Below are positions 8,369 through 16,634 of a DNA stretch of 64,000 nt, in pieces (position 1 is the first letter of the stretch; every line of letters begins with the position of its first letter). The position numbers and the translations under genes were made by a program. The notes under the pieces are model-generated. The model was not told the DNA's origin, searched no databases, and saw nothing but the letters and a program-made list of their open reading frames with translations. The DNA comes from Leptospira stimsonii (GTDB lineage: Bacteria; Spirochaetota; Leptospiria; Leptospirales; Leptospiraceae), in assembly GCF_003545875.1 (NCBI RefSeq), contig NZ_QHCS01000010.1, positions 1 through 64,000 of the forward strand, given 5' to 3'.

Positions 8369-8391
8369 AAAAAAATACCCCTTTCGGGGTT
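8369..8391 (-). terminator. Rho-independent terminator of the lysis genes
   Basis: On the minus strand ACCCC-GAAA-GGGGT, a five-pair stem closed by a GNRA tetraloop, is followed by seven U residues. It lies 34 bp after the stop of the minus-strand lipoprotein gene and ends the leftmost phage operon. Confidence 0.8.
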
Positions 8392-8424
8392 AAGGACGAG
8401 TAAGATTAGAAAGTAGAGAAATAA

Positions 8425-8862
8425 TTACTCAGAAGGAGAACTTTTAAAAGAGAAAAGAGAGAATATTTTAGAAATCCCAACCATTGCCTTTGAGCCAATT
8501 CCCGAAAAATACAAAAAGATTCCCGCAAACAGAGAAACCGCTCCTCCAATCAGAAAAATTGTAATCCAGTTTTTAATTGAGCGCCCGAATTCTGCGTCCG
8601 ATTTTCTGTCTTCCGCAACTTTCTTCCAATAATCGGAGACTTTTTTTTGTTTTAAATATGCATCGAGAGCTCGCGCTCGACCGGATTCATTGTCGTTACA
8701 AATTTGCTCAAGTTCCGATGGATCCGAAGTCTTTTTACGACTAGTTTGATTTTCTTTCATTTTTTGAGTTTCATTTTTGAAATCAAACACTGGCTCGAGC
8801 GGTGGTGAAAAACATCCTGTAAAGAAAAACGCAAGGAGGAGTAAAAGGAGAACCGACTTCAT
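8425..8862 (-). CDS. Phage lipoprotein with one membrane helix (lysis-cassette candidate)
   Basis: 145 residues. A lipoprotein signal (MKSVLLLLLLAFFFTGC, Cys17) would anchor it by lipid. A hydrophobic helix follows at about 98-120 (WITIFLIGGAVSLFAGIFLYF). It overlaps the two-helix protein gene by 4 bp and is next to a putative endolysin. A lipoprotein beside holin and endolysin is where spanins usually sit, but a spanin function is inference. It is the last gene of the operon, before the terminator. Confidence 0.6.
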   Translation of the reverse strand: MKSVLLLLLLAFFFTGCFSPPLEPVFDFKNETQKMKENQTSRKKTSDPSELEQICNDNESGRARALDAYLKQKKVSDYWKKVAEDRKSDAEFGRSIKNWITIFLIGGAVSLFAGIFLYFSGIGSKAMVGISKIFSLFSFKSSPSE

Positions 8863-9197
8863 GAATTCCCTCCCCTCGCTTTTGAGATAAACTCACCGAC
8901 GGCATTTAGAATTTCCCCGGTTTTAAACCAAGACATGAGCACGATTCCGGAAGTTAGAAATAGACCGTGCACACTCACTCCGCCGTAACCTTCAGATATT
9001 TTTTGTTCCGGAGTTGTATAGAGTATGTAAAGGCCAACTAAGACGAAAAATAAACCGAGCCAAAAGGCTTGGTTACTTCTTCTAAATACGTTTTTGTTTA
9101 CTATAATAGAATGATTGAGTTTAGATTCTAATTCACGCGCTTCTTCTGAATCCGGTTGAATGTTTAGAATTTCTTTTGCTTTTATTGGCTGATTCAT
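8859..9197 (-). CDS. Holin-like two-helix membrane protein
   Basis: 112 residues with two predicted membrane helices (AFWLGLFFVLVGLYILY and VHGLFLTSGIVLMSWF), a size and layout that fit a holin. The N-terminal 45 residues are charged. It shares the operon with the lipoprotein and lies next to the putative endolysin. A late promoter at 9203-9229 ends 6 nt before its start. No family-specific motif supports the call beyond topology and place. Confidence 0.5.
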   Translation of the reverse strand: MNQPIKAKEILNIQPDSEEARELESKLNHSIIVNKNVFRRSNQAFWLGLFFVLVGLYILYTTPEQKISEGYGGVSVHGLFLTSGIVLMSWFKTGEILNAVGEFISKARGGNS

Positions 9198-9202
9198 TCA
9201 TA

Positions 9203-9229
9203 AAAAATACCCTGAACATTAAAATCGGA
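9203..9229 (-). promoter_or_regulatory. Phage late promoter, holin operon
   Basis: On the minus strand TCCGAT, 14 nt, TATTTT, then 6 nt to the ATG at 9197. One of fourteen matching elements in the phage. Confidence 0.65.
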
Positions 9230-9238
9230 ATTGGAAGA

Positions 9239-9919
9239 TTATGAATTAGATTCTAAGATATTTTTAGCTGAATCTTGATTAAACAGTGCATAACAAAAAC
9301 CTGGGAACTTTGGGTCCTTCTCAAGACCGTTCAACTCTGCACCTTGAAAGACAGAAATTAATGACAACCACTCGGGATGATTCCAATAAGCGCGAGTGAC
9401 CGTACATCCAAGGGAACTTACTCCAACGTAATCCTTTTCCATACCTTGCGCATGAATATTGATTCCAATATATCCTTTGTAGAGAGGATCTAAGTTGTTC
9501 CAAACATGATCGCCGTTTGCATCCCGTCGGAAAAAAAAATGAGATGCTTGATTAAAGGCAATGTGTCCGTGATGGAGACCGATCTTTACCAGATACAACC
9601 CCTCTTCTACTCTTGCTTCTCCATTAGTAATGCCGTATTTTAGAAGAGTTTCTTTGGTAACCTTGCCCGGATCCATGGTAACGACTCGACTTCCCCAAGT
9701 TTTCCCACCTGGATAAATGTTGAATAAAACGTCATTGAAACGATCGAAACGATCATCATTCAAAAATACTTTGTTGTTCTCAATGGAAATCCCTCGAACT
9801 CCTATTAAAACATGGTTGTTTTCGAAATCCAGTCGGGGGAAATTCTTTCTTTCTTGGTTAGATTGATATCGAATCTTTGTTTCTTCGATTAAGGCTGGGA
9901 TAAAATATTCATATTCCAT
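9239..9919 (-). CDS. Putative endolysin or YkuD-like protein
   Basis: 226 residues. The segment INIHAQG, 10 residues, SSLGCTV (about 153-172) has the His-X(n)-Ser-X-Gly-Cys pattern of L,D-transpeptidase (YkuD) catalytic sites. Those enzymes act on peptidoglycan peptides through the Cys. There is no signal peptide, as expected of a holin-dependent lysis enzyme. Position next to the holin-like gene supports a cell-wall role. The match is by motif only, so a different hydrolase with a similar motif remains possible. It has its own late promoter. Confidence 0.55.
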   Translation of the reverse strand: MEYEYFIPALIEETKIRYQSNQERKNFPRLDFENNHVLIGVRGISIENNKVFLNDDRFDRFNDVLFNIYPGGKTWGSRVVTMDPGKVTKETLLKYGITNGEARVEEGLYLVKIGLHHGHIAFNQASHFFFRRDANGDHVWNNLDPLYKGYIGINIHAQGMEKDYVGVSSLGCTVTRAYWNHPEWLSLISVFQGAELNGLEKDPKFPGFCYALFNQDSAKNILESNS

Positions 9920-9924
9920 TCCTC

Positions 9925-9951
9925 AATCGTTTGCGAGAAATGTATATCGGA
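9925..9951 (-). promoter_or_regulatory. Phage late promoter, putative endolysin gene
   Basis: Minus strand TCCGAT, 14 nt, AACGAT, then 6 nt (TGAGGA) to the ATG at 9919. The short leader contains GAGGA, so here a ribosome binding site is possible. Confidence 0.6.
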
Positions 9952-10012
9952 GAAGGTCTCAGCGTTCGCGATTCTTTTTGTATTCGGAATAATCGTTTAA
10001 GTAAAGTTCGAT

Positions 10013-10516
10013 TCATCCGGAGTCCGAACCAGCTCTGTGTCTTTGTAAATCTAAATATAATTTCACCGCATCCGGAGAATCCGTCGGGAACTTTACTACG
10101 AGTCTAATACCGTTAAATTCGGAAACGTAATCGGTGAATTTTAGTAAAGCAGAGCCGCCGGCCGCACTGATTGAACCGTAGTGGGCAAATTCAATCTTGA
10201 TAGATTCTAGACCGTTCTCTTTTGCTTTTGTATAAAGTGAAATGAGATCTTTGTATAACGATTCGGAAGACTTTGTAGCAATATTTCGATCTAAAAAAAT
10301 ATCAAGCCTAGTTACTTCCCGAATTGATCTAAAATACGGACTTGCGACAGGATACAGTTCACGTTTTTCTAAACTTTTTCGTTTTCTTTTTTCCTTAAAA
10401 ATTTTAAATCCCCATCTTAGAATTTGAGTTAAAATCATAGCGATGGTTCCAATTAAACCCCAATAATTTTGAACATCTTTGTCTTGAACTTCCGGCAACT
10501 GCTTAAATTCTCCCAT
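10013..10516 (-). CDS. Membrane-anchored hypothetical protein with STAS-like C-terminal part
   Basis: 167 residues. One hydrophobic helix at about 18-36 (YWGLIGTIAMILTQILRWGF) is followed by a very basic stretch (KEKRKRKSLEKRE). The C-terminal 100 residues alternate strands and helices (SLYKDLISLYTKAKENGLES, then SISAAGGSALLKFTDYVSEF) in a way that recalls STAS or anti-sigma-antagonist-like folds. No conserved Ser/Thr site can be named. It starts 2 bp after the connector gene stop, so the two are co-translated. Role unknown. Confidence 0.5.
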   Translation of the reverse strand: MGEFKQLPEVQDKDVQNYWGLIGTIAMILTQILRWGFKIFKEKRKRKSLEKRELYPVASPYFRSIREVTRLDIFLDRNIATKSSESLYKDLISLYTKAKENGLESIKIEFAHYGSISAAGGSALLKFTDYVSEFNGIRLVVKFPTDSPDAVKLYLDLQRHRAGSDSG

Positions 10517-10518
10517 AC

Positions 10519-11460
10519 CTACCCAAGCGCTCCAAAACTAATCCCCGTATATCTGAGTTTTCCTGTTTTCCACCAGTCTTTTAGTTCATTGCTAAGTTGC
10601 TTGATTCTTGCACCGTAAAAAGCGTTTTCTGCACTCATGGTCGTCCCTATACTTTCGCTGATTACACCGACTGAAGTGGAGTAATTTGCAACCCCACCAA
10701 TGATCCCTTCTCCATAAGATGAAAGAAGACATATCGCGAAGTATTTAAGAATTTGATCTTTTAAATCTCTTGGAACACGAGAGGCATGGTCATAACCCGA
10801 AGAATAATCCACTTGATACGCACCTGGTAAGGTTCCATTTGATCCAGTAATTCCGCGCCAGGCTTGAATTCCCATGGTTGGCATAGACAGATTTCCCCAA
10901 GGCGCTCTCGTATATACTCCTCTTAGAATTCCAGTTTTGTATTGGATTGTTGCTTTGTGTGTTAGATCAATAAAAGTAGATCCATTAAAGGGATACGTAA
11001 GAACCCACCTGTGGAGACGACACAGATTCTTCCTTCTAAGTTTTAGAAAAAAATTAAAACCCTTAGAGGAATCATAATCGTAAACATCATCCCATTCTGC
11101 AAAGTCTTCGATTTTGCCAATTCTCGGTTCTAAATCAAACCTTCCATTTTGTCCGGGTAGAGGTCTACTTCTCCAAAGTCGAGGATAAATATCCCAATCG
11201 ATTTCGTTAGCAAAAGCTCGCACCGTTTGATCGACCCAATTTTTTAATTGGAAATCTTCTAGTTGAGTTCCACGAGTTGTCATAAGAGGTTCGTTTCCGA
11301 AAAACATGATTCGGCGTAGCTCGTCCGGGTGAATTAATGTCCCCCAGCTCGGGAGTGGCTGAACGCTTGTTTGAATCTCGGGATAAATTCGAGCCGACAG
11401 GTCGTGGTATTCGTAGTCCTCGGCTTGCTTGTTTAAATCGCCATCGTATCCGTGACTCAT
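10519..11460 (-). CDS. Putative head-tail connector/adaptor protein
   Basis: 313 residues. The C-terminal half reads like known phage connector proteins: PGAYQVDYSSGYD, SRVPRDLKDQILKYFAICL and NYSTSVGVISESIGTTMSAE. This is a Pro-Xaa-Asp-Leu-Lys helix pair followed by a Ser-rich strand. It sits between lysis genes and the portal. A late-promoter-like site at 11547-11551 lies 87 nt upstream with a poor -10, so it may instead be read from the operon starting at 12312. Confidence 0.5.
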   Translation of the reverse strand: MSHGYDGDLNKQAEDYEYHDLSARIYPEIQTSVQPLPSWGTLIHPDELRRIMFFGNEPLMTTRGTQLEDFQLKNWVDQTVRAFANEIDWDIYPRLWRSRPLPGQNGRFDLEPRIGKIEDFAEWDDVYDYDSSKGFNFFLKLRRKNLCRLHRWVLTYPFNGSTFIDLTHKATIQYKTGILRGVYTRAPWGNLSMPTMGIQAWRGITGSNGTLPGAYQVDYSSGYDHASRVPRDLKDQILKYFAICLLSSYGEGIIGGVANYSTSVGVISESIGTTMSAENAFYGARIKQLSNELKDWWKTGKLRYTGISFGALG

Positions 11461-11543
11461 CGGATTTTCCGGCTATGATTAACTAAATATTTACAATTAT
11501 TGACAGCTTCTAAGTTCACTCATCCAGTAATGAATGAATTACT

Positions 11544-12005
11544 TTAATCGGAGAAGATCTGAGACTTTGCGAATTCAAGATGATCGATCGGAAGCGAATA
11601 TGTTTTTCCAGAAGTTAATTCGCAAATAACTGTCTTTCCATCTTCAGCCACTTGTTTTACTTTCGCAAGCATCCCGCCGACATTTGCCCGTCCCTTAGCA
11701 TAGACGCGCATGATCATTCCGGGTTTTGGAAGTTTAGGACCAGAGCCGTATGTCTTTCTTTGCTCTCGGGCTTCTGTTTCAAATGCCTTATGACGAGCCG
11801 TCATCTCCTTTATGAGAGCTTGTTCTTTTTCGTTATGAACGGAAGTATGTTGAATTCGACTTCTTTGATGCTTTGCAACTTCAACTTTCTTTTCTCTGGG
11901 TGTTAAAACATCGTTTCCGGTTTTCGTATTTCGAAAGGCCATATAATCGCCTCCCTTACCGTGAACGAGAACCTTTTTCTTTACTAAGTTCGTATTTGAA
12001 ATCAT
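11544..12005 (-). CDS. Basic hypothetical phage protein
   Basis: 153 residues, rich in Lys and Arg, unrecognised. The segment KKVLVHGKGGDYMAFRNTKTG resembles KIVVQGKHGNYVSTRLVRPE in the 904-residue polyvalent protein at 47638-50352, so both may share a small module. The C-terminal 60 residues (PGMIMRVYAKGRANVGGMLA, then VICELTSGKTYSLPIDHLEF) look like an SH3-like barrel. Probably a structural or DNA-packaging accessory, which is inference from place. Confidence 0.55.
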   Translation of the reverse strand: MISNTNLVKKKVLVHGKGGDYMAFRNTKTGNDVLTPREKKVEVAKHQRSRIQHTSVHNEKEQALIKEMTARHKAFETEAREQRKTYGSGPKLPKPGMIMRVYAKGRANVGGMLAKVKQVAEDGKTVICELTSGKTYSLPIDHLEFAKSQIFSD

Positions 12006-12006
12006 T

Positions 12007-12312
12007 TCAATGAGACATTGGTGACGCGTTCGCCCAAAAACCGGAAACTTCGGTTACGCCAGTAAAGGAGGCTTCGGAAATGCAAAGCGGAAGGAGAAAT
12101 TGAAAGTCTCCGGTTCCGGAGCGAGAATAAATTGTGAGTTTTTGGTCGGCGTTATTCCCTTTTGCGGAAATTGTCCAGCCCCCTAGTGCGTGTATATTTG
12201 TGATGTAGTAAAGTCTACCTGGATCATTTAAAATTTCCGTTCCGGAAACTGTGAATTGATTTTGATATTGAATACGCCCTATGTCTTGAAGTGTGATCGA
12301 TTTTCGACTCAT
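12007..12312 (-). CDS. Hypothetical phage structural protein
   Basis: About 101 residues from the ATG at 12312 (MSRKSITLQDIG). An upstream in-frame TTG (12384) would add an unlikely peptide that covers the promoter, so I reject it. The protein is beta-rich (QYQNQFTVSGTEI, YITNIHALGGWTISAKGN, KLTIYSRSGTGDFQFLLPL), with the look of a small virion decoration or adaptor protein. No family recognised. There is no Shine-Dalgarno before the start. Confidence 0.55.
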   Translation of the reverse strand: MSRKSITLQDIGRIQYQNQFTVSGTEILNDPGRLYYITNIHALGGWTISAKGNNADQKLTIYSRSGTGDFQFLLPLCISEASFTGVTEVSGFWANASPMSH

Positions 12313-12318
12313 GCTTTT

Positions 12319-12345
12319 TATTTTAAGTGCTAAGTCAATATCGGA
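12319..12345 (-). promoter_or_regulatory. Phage late promoter, connector operon
   Basis: Minus strand TCCGAT, 14 nt, TAAAAT, then 7 nt (AAAAAGC) to the ATG at 12312. It faces away from the portal promoter about 90 bp to the right. Confidence 0.7.
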
Positions 12346-12425
12346 AAAAAGATATATGTACCCTAATCCGATAGCGAATTGCAACGAAACCTATTTTTCC
12401 TACCGGAAAAAAACGGAAAAAATAA

Positions 12426-12451
12426 TCCGATAATTCTTTTTTTCTTAAACT
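12426..12451 (+). promoter_or_regulatory. Phage late promoter, portal gene
   Basis: Plus strand TCCGAT (12426-12431), 14 nt, TAAACT (12446-12451), then 7 nt (CACTTCT) to the ATG at 12459. No Shine-Dalgarno precedes the start, so the mRNA would be leaderless. Confidence 0.7.
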
Positions 12452-12458
12452 CACTTCT

Positions 12459-14090
12459 ATGGTGAAACAGGGAAAAGGCCGGCCTCGTGGAAATGATTAC
12501 GAAAAGAATTTAGAAAAAAGATTAAGATTAGAACGTTCCAAAGAGGTCGGACTTAAATCAGAAAAAATCAATGAACGCCTTTTACACTTAGCAAAGTCTT
12601 GGTTTGGACAAGTTAACACTCCTGATGTGGCCGGTCGTAATCCCGTATATAGCTTTGACCAGATGCAACAAATTCGAGACGGGATTCAGTTGCGACCAAC
12701 GTGGAGAATTCCAATTCCCCATCTTCGAAGTGCTAGCTACGGCACATCTTTAATTTCAGCAATCCACACAGTTCGCGTTGAAGACTTGAGTAAGTTTGCT
12801 CGGATCAGTTCCAAATCCGGACTTTGGTTTCGAATGGAAGACGAGGATGAGGAAGTTTCTGATGAAATCACTGCAAAGATGAAAAGTTGCGGAAAGTGGT
12901 TTGATAAAATGGGTGATTTGACATCCGGTTGGGCAAACCGCGATCACTTAGGTTCCGTTTTTGAAATGATGACGAGAGATACTCTCACAATCGATTCAAT
13001 TGCATTCTTCTTAATTTTTAATCCTTTTGGTAAGCTAATTGAAATCAGATATTTGGATCCCGCATCCATATTTCCAGTAGATCCCACAAAAGGTTACAGA
13101 GGAGATCGTTCTGTCGCGTATGTCCAAATTATCGATGACAATATAGTCGAAACGTTCGGCGCGAACGAAATACTTTGGCTTCACAAAAATCATCTTTCAG
13201 ACGTTTCCATGAGGGGCTTTGGCTTTTCTTCTTTGGAAGCGTGTATGCTCGATCTTGTTGGAGTCATCAATTCACTCAAATTCAATCGAGATACGTTTTC
13301 AAGGCAACATCCTTATGGTTATCTTTCGTTCCAGGGAGATATTAGTCAGGAGGCGTTAGACTCTCTACAACTTCAATGGCAAGAGATGATCTCTGGACTT
13401 GATGATTCTCATCGAATCCCGATCCTCGGAACTTCTGCGGGTGAGGTAAAATGGACACCTCTTAATATTCCAAATGAAATGGTATTTAAGGATTTAATGC
13501 AGTGGTGTGTTTCGCTTGTCCTAATGGGTCACGGAATGGACCAAGCAGAATTGGGATTGCGGCTCATCGGTTCTCAATCACTTTCAGAAGCGAATCAAAC
13601 TGAAAAAAGTAAACACAGTATGACTCGTGCAAAGCTCAGTCTCCTTACCTACTTTGAATCTGCATTTACTAAACTCAAAAATTTCCGCGAAGATGATTTT
13701 GGAGGAATCGTTTGCGAATTCAGTGGAAAAGATCCGGAAGACGAAAAGGAAAAAGTTCAAAAACAAAAAGACGAAGTAGCAAATTGGAAACTTGTGGATG
13801 AGATTCGAATTGCACAAGATGACCCGACTATCGGGGAAACTCTCGCAGATCTTTACGGAGTCCCTGTAGAAGATTACAAAATGGCGGGAGCTCTTATTCT
13901 AAACCCTATATTTCAACAAAATTTGATGCAACTAAAGCAAAATGCGATGGGTGCAATTCAAGGACAGGATTATTCTGAAATGGGATATGAAGAAAGTTCT
14001 GAACAGAAAAGCAACAAATCCGAAGATTCGAATTCGGATTTTGAAGAGGAAGAAGAATTTGAACCGGATGAAGACTTAATATTTGGATAA
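12459..14090 (+). CDS. Phage portal protein
   Basis: 543 residues, the size of portal proteins that form the dodecameric DNA gate of the capsid. Recognisable features are MRGFGFSSLEACMLDLVGV (long helix region), QQHPYGYL-like and HRIPILGTSAGEVKWTPLNI, followed by the helical core and a C-terminal acidic tail (FEEEEEFEPDEDLIFG). It is the only plus-strand gene between 8.4 and 21 kb and is flanked by minus-strand genes, with the terminase 42 kb away. That is unusual, since portal normally follows terminase. It has its own late promoter. Confidence 0.8.
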   Translation: MVKQGKGRPRGNDYEKNLEKRLRLERSKEVGLKSEKINERLLHLAKSWFGQVNTPDVAGRNPVYSFDQMQQIRDGIQLRPTWRIPIPHLRSASYGTSLISAIHTVRVEDLSKFARISSKSGLWFRMEDEDEEVSDEITAKMKSCGKWFDKMGDLTSGWANRDHLGSVFEMMTRDTLTIDSIAFFLIFNPFGKLIEIRYLDPASIFPVDPTKGYRGDRSVAYVQIIDDNIVETFGANEILWLHKNHLSDVSMRGFGFSSLEACMLDLVGVINSLKFNRDTFSRQHPYGYLSFQGDISQEALDSLQLQWQEMISGLDDSHRIPILGTSAGEVKWTPLNIPNEMVFKDLMQWCVSLVLMGHGMDQAELGLRLIGSQSLSEANQTEKSKHSMTRAKLSLLTYFESAFTKLKNFREDDFGGIVCEFSGKDPEDEKEKVQKQKDEVANWKLVDEIRIAQDDPTIGETLADLYGVPVEDYKMAGALILNPIFQQNLMQLKQNAMGAIQGQDYSEMGYEESSEQKSNKSEDSNSDFEEEEEFEPDEDLIFG

Positions 14091-14100
14091 AGTATTTCAG

Positions 14101-15261
14101 TTAAAACAAATTCAGTTTTGCAATATTAGTTCGAGTAAGTCCACCAACTGATTGAAAAATACCGAAAATCCAAAAAGAATTTCCTGCTAAAGTAAAACCT
14201 TTAAATACGGATGAATCTGTATTTCCTAAACCGTTCGGAGGATACCAATTTTGAGTTACTCCGGTGGTTACATCCAATGCGGCAAGAGAAAGACGAGGAA
14301 CACCACCAATTGTGAAAAAATAACCGGCGACAAATAAAGTATTACCAATGTTTCCGAAGCCAGTTGCCATAAGAGAATTTCCAGTCAATCCCCCTGGCGG
14401 ATACCAAGAAGAAAGGGTACCTGTCGAATAATCTAAAGCCGCTAAACCATTTCGAGTTGTTCCTCCGATTGAATCAAATGTTCCTCCAATAAATATTTTT
14501 TGGCCAATAACGATCAGAATATCTACGAAAGGAGAGCTAGTTGAACCACTCAGAAAAGATCCTGGACCCCAATTCAAAACCGCACCAGAGGTTGCGTCTA
14601 ACGCTGAAATACGAGCTCTACTTTGTCCTCCTATTGTCGTATGACTTCCACCTACGAAAATTGTTGTTTGATCCGGTGATAGGGTAAGTACTCTTACAAG
14701 TCCAACTGCCCCGCCGGGAGGATACCATGAAGAAACGGACGCTGTTGTAATATCAAGAGCCGCAATTCGTAAACGTGACAAACCTCCCATTGATGTAAAT
14801 GTCCCACCGATATAAAGGGTGTTATCTTTTAAGCACATGCACCTTACAAAAGTAGAATTGGATCCGGTTCCACCTGTAGGATACCAGGAGAGAATAGAAC
14901 CTGAAACGATGTCAACTGCGGCGATTCCATTTCGGGCGATCCCACCGATGGTTGTAAATGCCCCTCCAACATAAAGGGTCGTGCCATTCACTAAAAGTGA
15001 AGTTACAATAGGATTGATTCCTCCTACTCCGCCAGTCGGATACCAAGAGATAACAGCTCCGGTTGTCGCGTCGATTGCCGCAATTCCATTTCGGGCAATT
15101 CCCCCAATTGTAGTAAAATCTCCGCCGACAAAAACTGTATTTCCTGCTTGGGCCATTGCAAAAATTGAAAAGCCATTTGGAATTCCATCGGTGGGATAAG
15201 CGGAATCGACAATCGGTAAATTAACCGTGCCTTTTTGAAAAAAAGCTAAGGGTAAGAACAT
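14101..15261 (-). CDS. Seven-bladed beta-propeller tail-fibre or adhesin-like protein
   Basis: 386 residues made of seven repeats of about 47-55 residues. Each has the pattern NTLYVGGxFTTIGGxxRNGIAALDxxTGxxxSWYPPGG (delta-60-like). The first 35 residues are a short non-repeat cap. Seven blades should close a ring, often a ligand-binding platform. The gene is last in a four-gene fibre operon (18532 to 14101) and ends 11 bp from the convergent portal stop. A role in receptor binding is inferred from place. The neighbouring repeats are close in sequence, suggesting recent internal duplication. Confidence 0.65.
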   Translation of the reverse strand: MFLPLAFFQKGTVNLPIVDSAYPTDGIPNGFSIFAMAQAGNTVFVGGDFTTIGGIARNGIAAIDATTGAVISWYPTGGVGGINPIVTSLLVNGTTLYVGGAFTTIGGIARNGIAAVDIVSGSILSWYPTGGTGSNSTFVRCMCLKDNTLYIGGTFTSMGGLSRLRIAALDITTASVSSWYPPGGAVGLVRVLTLSPDQTTIFVGGSHTTIGGQSRARISALDATSGAVLNWGPGSFLSGSTSSPFVDILIVIGQKIFIGGTFDSIGGTTRNGLAALDYSTGTLSSWYPPGGLTGNSLMATGFGNIGNTLFVAGYFFTIGGVPRLSLAALDVTTGVTQNWYPPNGLGNTDSSVFKGFTLAGNSFWIFGIFQSVGGLTRTNIAKLNLF

Positions 15262-15266
15262 TCTGA

Positions 15267-16634
15267 TTAACCCATGTTTAAAACCGCAGATCCAAAAATA
15301 GCACCGTTGATTTTAATAAATGTATAGATATCCTTTCGAGAAGCAGTTGAAGTAGGAATTGGAACAGCCGCACCCGGCCAAAGAAATGTTCCGCCTGCCC
15401 ATGTTATCGAATATGCCGAACCGGTGGATTCAAAGACCACGTTCACAACTTCGTTTTCGGTTAAATTTGAAATCGTAATTGTAGCCGTTCCTCCCGTAAT
15501 TCGAAAGAGGTTCGCACTTGAACAATCGATAGTTTTATTGCCAGCCGGAAGAAGCGATGTGATGGGAGAAGATTGTCTTACATAATCTGTGATCGTTTTC
15601 ATTCCTGGAGAATTCAACGCTCCAGGTTGAGGAATGGATTTTAGACCTGTTGCGGTGGTCGAATCAAAAGCAAGTAACTCGTTGTCCGCTCCTACGGGAG
15701 TAGCAACGAAGTTTCCGGAACCGTTTTTTGTTATCAATTGCCCTTTAGATAGAATCGTTCTTTCTAAAGTGTGTTCAAAATCAATATCGGTTCTGGTTCC
15801 TAAAAATGAGGATTGAGATTGTACTATGCCGCTACCTATTGAAAGACTGGAAGCTCCATAATTTGTAACGTTTAAACTTCCGGAAGCATTACCTTTGATT
15901 AAGTTCGGATCTACGTTGCAAAGACCGGAAACGGCAGAGATCTGAAGGGAGCGATTTGCAAGAGAGAATAATGAATTTCCAGGCCCAACGATTTGGGAAT
16001 TTCGCATAAGAATCGTTAAAGAACCAGAAAAGAAATCCACTCCGTTTGAAGTTGTCCCGCTGTATTGAATGCTTGCATCGATCATTGAGAATGCGTTGGT
16101 TCCGGAATTATCGTTAAAGTGAGATGTGAATTTAAGGTTTAATCCTCGTATCTCAATCGGCCATGTGCTGAGTAAAAATCCGGACGAAAAATTTACTTCG
16201 ATATAGTTTGCTTTCTTATATCTTGGAAGTAGAATGAATTCTGAAAAGTTTACGTTATCAACGGGAACTACAATTCCTTGAAGAGAATCATCAAATTGAA
16301 TGTATTTTAATCCCTGCTTACTTTGAGCTGCGACGATCATCGAAGTCCAATCGTTATATACGTTTCCCGAAGGTGAAGTTTCGCCTGGACGAAAGATAAA
16401 AACGTTACCGCTTGCGACAACCGGCGGACGTTGGCTTTGAGTTAATAGGCCATTCGTATCCAGAGTTGCGACACCGTTTGGAATACCCTTTGACGCGTTA
16501 TTTATTTTCGAATTTAAAGATGTTTGTAAATTTGAGAATGCGTCCATCCTCGCACTTGCTTCGACTGAAACAAGATTGTCCGCATAGGCCCGGATTGCGT
16601 TGTCTTTTAAATAGTCGTTTTTGAAGGATTTCAT
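15267..16634 (-). CDS. Tail fibre protein
   Basis: 455 residues. The N terminus is a coiled region (DNLVSVEASARMDAFSNLQT) followed by GIPNGVATLDTNGLLTQSQR, a hallmark of phage tail fibres. The middle is beta-rich with Ser/Asn/Gly repeats, and the C terminus (TISNLTENEVVNVVFESTGS, then AYSITWAGGTFLWPGA) resembles fibre tip domains. It overlaps the upstream fibre gene by 4 bp. Probably a trimeric spike or fibre in the virion. Confidence 0.7.
   Translation of the reverse strand: MKSFKNDYLKDNAIRAYADNLVSVEASARMDAFSNLQTSLNSKINNASKGIPNGVATLDTNGLLTQSQRPPVVASGNVFIFRPGETSPSGNVYNDWTSMIVAAQSKQGLKYIQFDDSLQGIVVPVDNVNFSEFILLPRYKKANYIEVNFSSGFLLSTWPIEIRGLNLKFTSHFNDNSGTNAFSMIDASIQYSGTTSNGVDFFSGSLTILMRNSQIVGPGNSLFSLANRSLQISAVSGLCNVDPNLIKGNASGSLNVTNYGASSLSIGSGIVQSQSSFLGTRTDIDFEHTLERTILSKGQLITKNGSGNFVATPVGADNELLAFDSTTATGLKSIPQPGALNSPGMKTITDYVRQSSPITSLLPAGNKTIDCSSANLFRITGGTATITISNLTENEVVNVVFESTGSAYSITWAGGTFLWPGAAVPIPTSTASRKDIYTFIKINGAIFGSAVLNMG

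Noticed and set aside
11547..11551. ATCGG 87 nt before the connector gene as a fifteenth late promoter
   Set aside because: It lies in the last codons of the 11544-12005 gene, its downstream box is CATTAC, and the distance to the start is unlike the others.
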